Shown piece by piece: positions 1 to 4,942 of a DNA stretch of 6,221 nt. Both the position numbers and the translations under genes were made by a program. This DNA comes from Firmicutes bacterium UBA1440 (GTDB taxonomy: Bacteria > Bacillota > Clostridia > Peptostreptococcales > Anaerovoracaceae). Each line of letters opens with the position of its first letter. Position 1 is the first letter of the stretch. The notes under the pieces are model-generated. The model was not told where the DNA came from and made no database searches. It saw only the letters and a list, made by a program, of their open reading frames with translations. The stretch spans positions 1 through 6,221 of the forward strand of contig DCTM01000066.1 in assembly GCA_002329565.1 (NCBI GenBank), given 5' to 3'.

Positions 1-24
1 GCTTTACCCGTCCCGTTTTTATGC

Positions 25-40
25 ATCGTCTATTTACGAT
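25..40. repeat. Degenerate third copy of the nitrilase-flanking repeat
   Basis: ATCGTCTATTTACGAT matches 13 of 16 positions of the right part of the 19-bp repeat found at 1236-1251 and 2280-2295. It lies 17 bases beyond the aminotransferase stop and is itself a small inverted repeat (ATCGT, six bases, ACGAT). No T-tract follows on the minus strand, so it is not an obvious terminator. A 13/16 match could arise by chance in a window this size, so the relationship is tentative. Confidence 0.3.
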
Positions 41-57
41 ATTCGTTCCTTGTCGTC

Positions 58-1206
58 TTACAGTATTTCTCGCAAAGTTTTAATACAGATGTCTATTTCT
101 TCCTTCGTGTTGCAAGCACTGAATGCAAAGCGCACGCTGCCCTGCGGAAAGGTGTTAAGTGTCTTATGCGCAAGCGGTGCACAGTGCAGTCCAACGCGAG
201 TCATAACACCCGCGCGCTGCTCAAGCTCAAAGGCAACGATCGCATTGTCGGCAGTTTGAAAATCAAGCGAAACCACGGCTACCCGCTGTGTTGTATCCGG
301 TCTTCCCACTATACGTACCCCGGGCAGCTCTTTAGCCTGCGCAAGAAAATACGCCGTCAGGTCCATCTTCTTACGGTGGATCTCCGCGATTCCAGTTTCT
401 TCAAGGTAAGAAAGCGCTGTGTGCAAGCCGATGATACCGGGCAGATTCATAGTACCGCTTTCGTATTTATCAGGAAGATTGCACGGCATTTCCGTGGAGT
501 CCGATTGACTGCCTGTACCTCCGGCAATATACGGTTCCATCTCCCGGTCAAGGAGGTCGGAAATCACAAAGCCTCCTATCCCTTGGGGCCCGAGTAAGCC
601 CTTGTGACCGGTGAAGGCCAGGAAATCGATGTTGCATGCCTGCATATCGACATCCAGAGTACCGGCGCTTTGGGCACTGTCAACAGCAAAAAATAAGCTG
701 TTGCGTCGGCAGATTTCTCCGATTTCTCTGATCGGCACCACTGTGCCGCATACGTTGGATGCATGTGTCGCTATCACCGCTCTTGTCTGCGGTCTGATGC
801 ATGCCTCGACATCTTCCGGTACCACATTGCCTTCTGCATCGGTGGGTGCAACATCAAATGTCACTCCTCGCCGCGTCATTTGCTGCAGCGGACGCACGAC
901 GGCATTGTGCTCCAGGCCTGTCACAATTACATGATCGCCGGGCTTCAGCAAGCCCTTGATGAAATAATTCAAAGAGTATGTAATCCCGGGTGAGAAAATC
1001 ACTCGTTTGGAATCGGGCGCGTGAAACAGGCGTTTCAATTTCTCCCGCGTATCCAGAACAATGCTCTCCACTTCATAGGCCCCTTCGTAGCTGCCGCGAT
1101 TGATATTGAATGCTCCATTTTCCAGGAGCTCAGCCATCGATGTCGCAACGCCCGGTGCTTTCGGCCATGAGGTACTGCCATTGTCAAAATATATCTTTTG
1201 TTCCAT
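58..1206 (-). CDS. Class V aminotransferase, cysteine desulfurase family
   Basis: A 382-residue PLP-dependent enzyme of aminotransferase class V. What is seen: the PLP-binding lysine is K202 in the TGHKG motif, followed by a glycine-rich GPQGIGG stretch. D176 in AVDSAQSAG is the expected cofactor aspartate and H100 in GLEHNAV the ring-stacking histidine. C342 in GLHCAPLAH sits where SufS-type (group II) desulfurases carry the catalytic cysteine. The GSVRFAFSACNTKEEID block near the C-terminus is typical of the clade of shorter cysteine-desulfurase-like proteins common in Clostridia and Enterococcus. Family knowledge: such enzymes remove sulfur or selenium from (seleno)cysteine, giving alanine. 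The substrate cannot be read here, and no iron-sulfur, thiouridine or selenium gene is in the window. The ATG start has an AAGGGG ribosome site 5 bases upstream. The gene begins 23 bases after the nitrilase stop and has no visible promoter of its own, so it is probably co-transcribed. Length is complete, and no terminator is visible in the 57 bases beyond the stop. Confidence 0.9.
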   Translation of the reverse strand: MEQKIYFDNGSTSWPKAPGVATSMAELLENGAFNINRGSYEGAYEVESIVLDTREKLKRLFHAPDSKRVIFSPGITYSLNYFIKGLLKPGDHVIVTGLEHNAVVRPLQQMTRRGVTFDVAPTDAEGNVVPEDVEACIRPQTRAVIATHASNVCGTVVPIREIGEICRRNSLFFAVDSAQSAGTLDVDMQACNIDFLAFTGHKGLLGPQGIGGFVISDLLDREMEPYIAGGTGSQSDSTEMPCNLPDKYESGTMNLPGIIGLHTALSYLEETGIAEIHRKKMDLTAYFLAQAKELPGVRIVGRPDTTQRVAVVSLDFQTADNAIVAFELEQRAGVMTRVGLHCAPLAHKTLNTFPQGSVRFAFSACNTKEEIDICIKTLREIL

Positions 1207-1229
1207 TTTATCCCCTTCTTCGGGATTTT

Positions 1230-2153
1230 CTATTTATCGTCTATCTGCAATTTGAGTACATCAGGACGCGAATAGTGCCCGCACGCGTCAAATTCCATAC
1301 GGCTTGCCGAAACCTTGTCCATATCCAAATCCGCATATATAATCGCCTCACGATCCCAGACAGGTTCGGTGACGTAGTGACCGTATGGATCAATGATACA
1401 GCTGCCGCCGCGGCAGACTATATCCGGCAATCTGTCTACTTCCTCCGGGAAGTGGAAATCTTTCGGATACGCCGCTTTCGTGAAATAAAGATCGCTGTTG
1501 ATGAAGTAGCAACGGCCCTCTATGGCAATGTGCTGAATCGTTGCCTGCCATTCCGGGTTATCGTTTGTGTTCGGTGAAATATACAGTGAAACGCCCTTTT
1601 CGTACAGCGCCACTCTTGCGAGAGGCATATAGCTTTCCCAGCAGATCAGATTTCCCATTACACCCCAAGGCGTATCGATGACGGGGAAGTATCCCTTATC
1701 CGCATCGCCCCAGACGACGCGTTCCTGTCCCGTCGGCTTAAGTTTTCTGTGCACGGATACCAGCTCACCCTCAGGAGAGAAGAACAGGTTTGAATTGTAC
1801 AGCGTTCCGGAAACGGCATCGCGTTCGGATACACCGATACTGAGGTAGGCTTTTGCTTCTTTCGCCGCGCGCCCCAGCTTTTCGGTCTCCGGCCCCGGCA
1901 CTACCATCGAGTTGTCGCAATAAACTTTCCAATCCTTGCGACCGTCCTCGTTACGGCTGCCAACGGTAAAGCCAAATGTCAGACCGTATGGATACCCCGG
2001 GATGAACAGTTCAGGAAATACAATCAGCTCTGCCCCGTTTTTCCCCGCCTCTTTAATAAAATCAATCGCCTTATTTGTGCTGGCTTCCATATCAAACATT
2101 ACAGGTCCTGCCTGTACTAATGCAATCTTGCATACCTTTTCCAAATCCCTCAT
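1230..2153 (-). CDS. Nitrilase-family carbon-nitrogen hydrolase
   Basis: A 307-residue soluble hydrolase of the nitrilase superfamily, probably the true nitrilase branch (nitrile to carboxylate plus ammonia). What is seen: the catalytic triad is E48 (FPELFIPGYP), K137 (HRKLKPT) and C171 (NLICWESYMPLAR). A second conserved glutamate, E144, lies in TGQERVVWGD, and the C-terminal GHYSRPDVL signature of nitrilases is at 292-300. The usual motif after the nucleophile is CWEN; here it is CWES. The substrate cannot be deduced. The start is ATG at 2153: an AAGGAG site lies 6 bases upstream and a perfect promoter about 50 bases upstream. The frame is open further upstream to a TTG at 2294, but that extension would run through the promoter and is rejected. 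It is first in a probable two-gene unit with the aminotransferase. The C-terminal tail LQIDDK is encoded by a 19-bp repeat that recurs upstream of the promoter. Confidence 0.9.
   Translation of the reverse strand: MRDLEKVCKIALVQAGPVMFDMEASTNKAIDFIKEAGKNGAELIVFPELFIPGYPYGLTFGFTVGSRNEDGRKDWKVYCDNSMVVPGPETEKLGRAAKEAKAYLSIGVSERDAVSGTLYNSNLFFSPEGELVSVHRKLKPTGQERVVWGDADKGYFPVIDTPWGVMGNLICWESYMPLARVALYEKGVSLYISPNTNDNPEWQATIQHIAIEGRCYFINSDLYFTKAAYPKDFHFPEEVDRLPDIVCRGGSCIIDPYGHYVTEPVWDREAIIYADLDMDKVSASRMEFDACGHYSRPDVLKLQIDDK
1233..1251. repeat. 19-bp direct repeat, copy 1 (nitrilase 3' end)
   Basis: TTTATCGTCTATCTGCAAT on the plus strand is identical at all 19 positions to 2277-2295; the flanking bases differ. 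On the minus strand this copy encodes the last six nitrilase residues, LQIDDK, just before the TAG stop. The copies are 1044 bp apart in the same orientation and bracket the whole nitrilase gene and its promoter. Confidence 0.9.
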
Positions 2154-2201
2154 TTTTTTCTCCTTCTCTACTATTTGGCTTGTCAAACTTCTGATATCCA
2201 C

Positions 2202-2230
2202 ATTATACATATAGCACGCCGTAGTGTCAA
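2202..2230 (-). promoter_or_regulatory. Consensus sigma-A promoter for the nitrilase unit
   Basis: On the minus strand the -35 box is TTGACA (2230-2225) and the -10 box is TATAAT (2207-2202), separated by exactly 17 bases. All twelve positions match the housekeeping consensus. Transcription would start near 2195, giving a leader of about 42 bases before the nitrilase ATG at 2153, with AAGGAG at 2165-2160. The promoter lies after the terminator of the preceding operon, so the nitrilase-aminotransferase pair should be an independent unit. Confidence 0.85.
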
Positions 2231-2276
2231 TGACAGTTCCCGGCAGATACACGCCGTTTCGGCTTGCAATTCTTCT

Positions 2277-2295
2277 TTTATCGTCTATCTGCAAT
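2277..2295. repeat. 19-bp direct repeat, copy 2 (upstream of nitrilase promoter)
   Basis: This is identical to 1233-1251. It lies 47 bases upstream of the -35 box and about 70 bases downstream of the terminator of the par operon. On the minus strand it happens to read LQIDDK in the same frame as the nitrilase gene, as if it were the leftover 3' end of a former coding copy, but no further similarity to the gene extends in either direction. Confidence 0.9.
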
Positions 2296-2364
2296 ACACG
2301 AAATTTTGATTTTTTCCGCTTCTTTGTTTACTTTTTTCAGACAAATACTTGCAATCAAAGATAT

Positions 2365-2409
2365 AAAAAAAGCCCATCGTCCGCCCCTTCCGGGGGGGGC
2401 GAATGAGCT
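2365..2409 (-). terminator. Intrinsic terminator ending the soj-parB operon
   Basis: The minus-strand RNA forms a long GC-rich stem. AGCUCAUU (from 2409) pairs with the distal arm GAUGGGCU using G-U wobbles. After a three-base bulge, CGCCCC pairs with GGGGCG, closing a loop of about eight bases. Seven U residues (2371-2365) follow directly. It begins 19 bases after the stop of the acidic-tail membrane protein gene and precedes the nitrilase promoter. Confidence 0.85.
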
Positions 2410-2427
2410 CAAACAATTTTGAATATA

Positions 2428-2802
2428 TTATTTGTTTTCCTCGTCGCTGTCTGTCGTGCCGGCTTCATCCTCAACCAATGCCTCGTTTTCTTCGGAAGAA
2501 TCCTCTTCCGTAAGTTCTTCGCACTCGGTTATTTCTGCCTCCCCGGCAGTGGTCACCTCTGCAACCGCGGTGTCTTCCTTCGGAGCAACCTTGTTTTTGA
2601 TCGCCTGCAACAAATCTACAATCTCGCCGAACGCATAAAGCAGGGATCCGCCGATTAAACCATATATCAACGCCATCGCGAACGTATAGACCGGCATATA
2701 AGAATATTTTGCCGTGTATCCGCCTATTGCAATCGCTCCGATGACAATCAGAACCCCAAATACTTTTAAAATTTTAGCCACAACATTTTTTGAATAAAAC
2801 AT
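2428..2802 (-). CDS. Two-helix membrane protein with acidic C-terminal tail
   Basis: I do not recognise the family. The 124-residue product starts with a short basic segment. Two hydrophobic helices follow at about 11-30 and 38-60, the second rich in glycine (YGLIGGSLLYAFGE). A short amphipathic stretch (EIVDLLQAIKNKV) leads to a tail of about 50 residues, 75-124, in which 21 of 49 residues between 76 and 124 are Asp or Glu. With no signal peptide and a basic N-terminus, both ends are probably cytoplasmic (inference). The ATG start has a GGAAGGA ribosome site about 9 bases upstream. It is the last gene of the soj-parB operon, 41 bases after the DUF1294 gene and just before the terminator. The acidic tail resembles charged, disordered protein-binding tails. 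A role in chromosome segregation is only suggested by position; a general envelope protein is equally possible. Confidence 0.75.
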   Translation of the reverse strand: MFYSKNVVAKILKVFGVLIVIGAIAIGGYTAKYSYMPVYTFAMALIYGLIGGSLLYAFGEIVDLLQAIKNKVAPKEDTAVAEVTTAGEAEITECEELTEEDSSEENEALVEDEAGTTDSDEENK

Positions 2803-2843
2803 TTTTCTTTATCCTTCCGATTTATAAAAATATATTTTTTGAA

Positions 2844-3119
2844 CTATTGAATTACAAATTGGTAAATCACCAATCCTATTACGGCGAGGTTGAGTCCCGC
2901 TGCCAGCGGCAACAGAATTCGAAACTTCGCTTTACGAGTCTTGTGATGAAAAATAAGCGCCCCAACACAAGTGCCGCCGGCTCCCATCGCAAATGATATC
3001 AAAATCAAGGTCTTCTCGCTTATCCTCGCTCCGTCTCTCTTGGCTTGGAACTTGTCGGCACCCATGAATATAAAAGTTATGATGTTCCAAACTGCAAGAG
3101 CAATCCATAGATGTTTCAT
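2844..3119 (-). CDS. DUF1294 family small membrane protein
   Basis: A 91-residue integral membrane protein matching the pattern of DUF1294. What is seen: helix 1 at about 4-20 ends in MGADK (19-23), followed by a basic RISEKTL segment (32-38). A glycine-rich helix at about 37-57 precedes the family hallmark HHKTRKAKFR (58-67), and a last helix runs over about 68-88. The family has no established biochemical function. The start chosen is ATG at 3119, because the AAAGGA ribosome site at 3134-3129 is 9 bases from it. The in-frame ATG at 3128 (three residues longer, MFHMKH) directly abuts that site with no spacing. The chosen start codon lies inside a parS-like palindrome. The gene follows parB by 24 bases and must be transcribed with it. 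DUF1294 is not part of the classical ParABS system, so its presence here may be incidental or may point to a membrane role linked to the origin region. Confidence 0.85.
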   Translation of the reverse strand: MKHLWIALAVWNIITFIFMGADKFQAKRDGARISEKTLILISFAMGAGGTCVGALIFHHKTRKAKFRILLPLAAGLNLAVIGLVIYQFVIQ

Positions 3120-3127
3120 GTGAAACA
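3112..3127. promoter_or_regulatory. parS: parS-like site at the DUF1294 start
   Basis: TGTTTCATGTGAAACA differs from the canonical parS TGTTTCACGTGAAACA at one central position. With one more base on each side (3111-3128) it forms eight-base arms, ATGTTTCA and TGAAACAT, around a TG centre. It lies between the ribosome site and the first codons of the DUF1294 gene, 17 bases beyond the parB stop. Spo0J of Bacillota tolerates single mismatches, so binding is likely but unproven. Confidence 0.75.
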
Positions 3128-3128
3128 T

Positions 3129-3134
3129 TCCTTT
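3129..3134 (-). promoter_or_regulatory. Ribosome binding site deciding the DUF1294 start
   Basis: AAAGGA on the minus strand is immediately adjacent to the upstream ATG at 3128, which is unusable spacing, but 9 bases from the ATG at 3119. This favours the 91-residue form. The spacer between site and start codon is the first arm of the parS palindrome. Confidence 0.6.
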
Positions 3135-3143
3135 CTCTTCTTG

Positions 3144-4037
3144 CTATTCCAACGTTTTTAGCATCTCAATAATGCGCTCTCTTTCTTCCGTAGAATAGTA
3201 TTCAATCTCTATTCGGCCTCTTTTGCCTTGATCCTTGATATGTACCTTTGTGCCCAATAAGGCCTTCAGTTCTTCTTCAATGATTTCCGCATCTCTGTTC
3301 TTAGGCACCTTGCGCTTGACCGGTTTTGCTTTGATGTTCTTGGCTTCTCCCGCCAATTTCTCCGTTTCTCTTACGGACAGCCCTTCCGTGATGACGCGCT
3401 TTGCCAGTTCCAGCATATGCGTCTCACTTCCGACAGCAAGGATAGCCCGTGCATGCCCTGCGCTCAATTCTCCTGCAATGATGGCTTCTCGAATTGTTTC
3501 AGGAAGGCGTAGCAGTCGAAGTGAATTTGTAATATACGGCCTACTCTTCGAGATGCTTTTGGAAACCTGCTCCTGCGTCAGTCCGTATGTGTCTATCATT
3601 TGATTGATTGCCATCGCCTCGTCAATCGGATTGAGATCCTCTCTTTGCACGTTTTCAATAATCGCGAGCAACATATTTTGCTCATCGGAAAGTTCTCGAA
3701 TCAAACAAGGAATGTTCTTCAATCCAGCTACTCTCGCTGCCCTGTATCGCCGCTCTCCCGCAACGATTTCATACCCGCTGCCATATGCACGAACGACGAT
3801 AGGCTGTATTAAACCGTGTTCCAAAATTGAGGAGGCCAGCTCGTTAATCTTCTCTTCATTGAAACTCTTACGCGGCTGGTTGGTATTTGGTTTTATCTTG
3901 TCTATGCTTATATATTCTACGCTGTTCCCGCCCTCTTTACTCTGTTCTTTGGCAGTAACTTCTTCAGCCTTAATCTCTACATCTCCGAACAGCGATTCAA
4001 GGCCTTTTCCGAGCCCTCTCTTCTTCGGCGCTGCCAT
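3144..4037 (-). CDS. parB: Chromosome partitioning protein ParB/Spo0J
   Basis: A 297-residue CTP-dependent DNA clamp that loads at parS and marks the origin region for segregation. What is seen: the N-terminal RGLGKGLESLFG (7-18) is the short segment that stimulates Soj ATPase. The ParB N-terminal domain carries NQPRKSF (53-59), the CTP-binding GERRYRA box (94-100) and ENVQRED (128-134). A helix-turn-helix follows at about 152-172 (LTQEQVSKSISKSRPYITNS), then GHARAIL (194-200). The basic linker KAKPVKRKVPKNR (236-248) leads to the C-terminal dimerisation domain, about 250-297. At the positions that separate ParB from Noc specificity it has R166, S172 and G194, fitting parS recognition. Its ATG overlaps the soj stop by one base (TAATG), and its GGAGG ribosome site lies within the codons for the glutamate tail of Soj, so the two are translationally coupled. 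Length is normal for the family. Confidence 0.97.
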   Translation of the reverse strand: MAAPKKRGLGKGLESLFGDVEIKAEEVTAKEQSKEGGNSVEYISIDKIKPNTNQPRKSFNEEKINELASSILEHGLIQPIVVRAYGSGYEIVAGERRYRAARVAGLKNIPCLIRELSDEQNMLLAIIENVQREDLNPIDEAMAINQMIDTYGLTQEQVSKSISKSRPYITNSLRLLRLPETIREAIIAGELSAGHARAILAVGSETHMLELAKRVITEGLSVRETEKLAGEAKNIKAKPVKRKVPKNRDAEIIEEELKALLGTKVHIKDQGKRGRIEIEYYSTEERERIIEMLKTLE

Positions 4038-4810
4038 TACTCTTCCTCCTCAAGCTCCAAAAATTCTTCGGCAAATTCCAAATATGCTTCCGCACCCTTG
4101 GAGGCAGGGTCGTATTCGGTAATCGGCATTCCGTAACTCGGTGCCTCGGCAAGTCTGACATTTCTCGGGATGACCGTCGTGTAAACTTTGTCCTTGAAAT
4201 ATTTTTTGACCTCTTCTACTACTTGGACAGAGAGATTTGTTCTGCCGTCAAACATGCTGAGAATAACGCCCTGTATTTCGAGCTTGTTATTGAGACTTCT
4301 TTTTACCAAATCAATAGTGCTCATGAGTTGGCTGACCCCTTCAAGCGCATAAAATTCACATTGAATCGGGATCAATACGCTGTCAACGGCCGTAAGGGAA
4401 TTAATGGTCAAGAGGCCGAGCGACGGCGGGCAATCAATGAATATATAGTCATATTTGCCCTTAATTTTGTCGAGAGCTTTTTTCAGGCGCAGCTCTCGCC
4501 CTTCCACCTGAACCATCTCTATTTCAGCTCCGGCTAAGTTCACGCTTGCCGGAATGATGTCGAGGTTCTCAACTTTCGTTTTGAGGATCGTCTTTTCCGG
4601 AGCGACATCTTTTTCTACCAATATATTATAGCTCGTATATTCGAGTTCCTTTTTACTTATCCCCATCCCCGTGGTCGTATTACCCTGAGGATCAATATCG
4701 ACAATCAAAACGCGCTTGCCTTTCAGCGCCAAGCAAGCGGCCAGATTAATATTTGTTGTCGTTTTGCCGACACCGCCTTTTTGATTGAAGATCGCGATAG
4801 CCTTTCCCAA
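4037..4810 (-). CDS. soj: Chromosome partitioning ATPase ParA/Soj
   Basis: A 257-residue ParA-type ATPase that dimerises on ATP, binds DNA nonspecifically and works with ParB in origin segregation. In Bacillus the Soj protein also controls DnaA. What is seen: the deviant Walker A KGGVGKTTT spans 11-19 with signature K11 and K16. D40 in DIDPQGN is the Walker A' aspartate, and IFIDCPPSLG (123-132) is Walker B. R216 and R219 in IPRNVRLAEAPSYG lie in the conserved late block associated with DNA binding and switching. The C-terminus ends in a run of glutamates (LELEEEE). The start codon is TTG at 4810, with a near-perfect AAGGAGGT ribosome site and 7 bases of spacing, and no ATG nearby competes. 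The gene heads the operon soj-parB-DUF1294-acidic membrane protein. A parS site lies about 85 bases upstream, so ParB loaded there could influence its promoter (inference). Confidence 0.97.
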   Translation of the reverse strand: MGKAIAIFNQKGGVGKTTTNINLAACLALKGKRVLIVDIDPQGNTTTGMGISKKELEYTSYNILVEKDVAPEKTILKTKVENLDIIPASVNLAGAEIEMVQVEGRELRLKKALDKIKGKYDYIFIDCPPSLGLLTINSLTAVDSVLIPIQCEFYALEGVSQLMSTIDLVKRSLNNKLEIQGVILSMFDGRTNLSVQVVEEVKKYFKDKVYTTVIPRNVRLAEAPSYGMPITEYDPASKGAEAYLEFAEEFLELEEEE

Positions 4811-4847
4811 AATGTTACCTCCTTTTGCAGTAAAAACAATAATACCT

Positions 4848-4853
4848 ATTATA
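4848..4853 (-). promoter_or_regulatory. Probable -10 box of the soj operon promoter
   Basis: TATAAT on the minus strand lies 37 bases upstream of the soj TTG, predicting a start near 4841 and a leader of about 30 bases containing AAGGAGGT. No good -35 box is found 16-18 bases upstream; the nearest hexamers such as TAGCCA are poor. The box overlaps a 14-bp palindrome, ATAATACCTATTAT, at 4839-4852. The promoter is likely but may need an activator or be intrinsically weak. Confidence 0.55.
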
Positions 4854-4893
4854 CATCATTTTTTTGGGTTTGGCTATATTTTTCAAATGCAAA

Positions 4894-4927
4894 CAGGTTT
4901 CACGTGAAACATTTCACGCAAAACCTG
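4894..4927 (-). other. Nested hairpin after noc enclosing parS
   Basis: Outer arms CAGGTTT (4894-4900) and AAACCTG (4921-4927) enclose inner arms CGTGAAA (4903-4909) and TTTCACG (4912-4918), separated by CA on each side. In minus-strand RNA the CA/CA positions become UG/UG, which can pair as two G-U wobbles. This gives a nearly continuous stem of up to 16 pairs before the tip must open into a loop. It starts 15 bases after the noc stop. Only a broken U-rich stretch (UUUGCAUUUG) follows, so it may be a weak terminator, an RNA end protector, or a purely DNA-level element. Confidence 0.6.
4896..4911. promoter_or_regulatory. parS: parS site between noc and soj
   Basis: GGTTTCACGTGAAACA contains the perfect 14-bp parS core GTTTCACGTGAAAC; only the outermost base differs from the 16-bp consensus. 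It lies about 45-60 bases upstream of the predicted soj -10 box, the usual place for a parS in this gene cluster. Spo0J encoded just downstream is the expected ligand. Confidence 0.93.
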
Positions 4928-4942
4928 CTCATCTTTTGTAAA

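Noticed and set aside
166..597. Plus-strand open frame of 143 codons antisense to the aminotransferase
   Set aside because: It has no recognisable domain, lies wholly opposite a well-supported gene, and has composition expected of a complementary-strand shadow.
1022..1037. TGAAAC-AGGC-GTTTCA inverted repeat inside the aminotransferase gene, reminiscent of parS
   Set aside because: The half-sites are in the opposite order to parS (GTTTCAC then GTGAAAC), so it is not a ParB site; it is explained by coding sequence.
981..2003. CCCGGG-centred sequences near 984 and 1996 as Noc-binding sites
   Set aside because: The flanking bases match the TATTT/AAATA arms poorly, and the hexamer is expected more than once by chance.
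2154..2294. N-terminal extension of the nitrilase by 47 residues from a TTG at 2294
   Set aside because: It would translate through the perfect promoter, and the ATG at 2153 has a well-spaced AAGGAG and matches the usual family start.
2826..2839. AT-only palindrome AAAAATATATTTTT between the DUF1294 and acidic-tail genes, considered as a terminator or promoter
   Set aside because: The stem contains no G-C pairs and lies just before the ribosome site of the next gene; AT-rich spacers give such palindromes by chance.
3604..4122. Plus-strand open frame of 172 codons antisense to parB and the end of soj
   Set aside because: It is serine- and leucine-rich low-information sequence opposite two certain genes and is not a credible gene.
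4811..4942. Riboswitch or small RNA in the noc-soj spacer
   Set aside because: The structure is fully explained by parS, the nested hairpin and a -10 box; no known riboswitch core is seen, and the soj leader is only about 30 bases.
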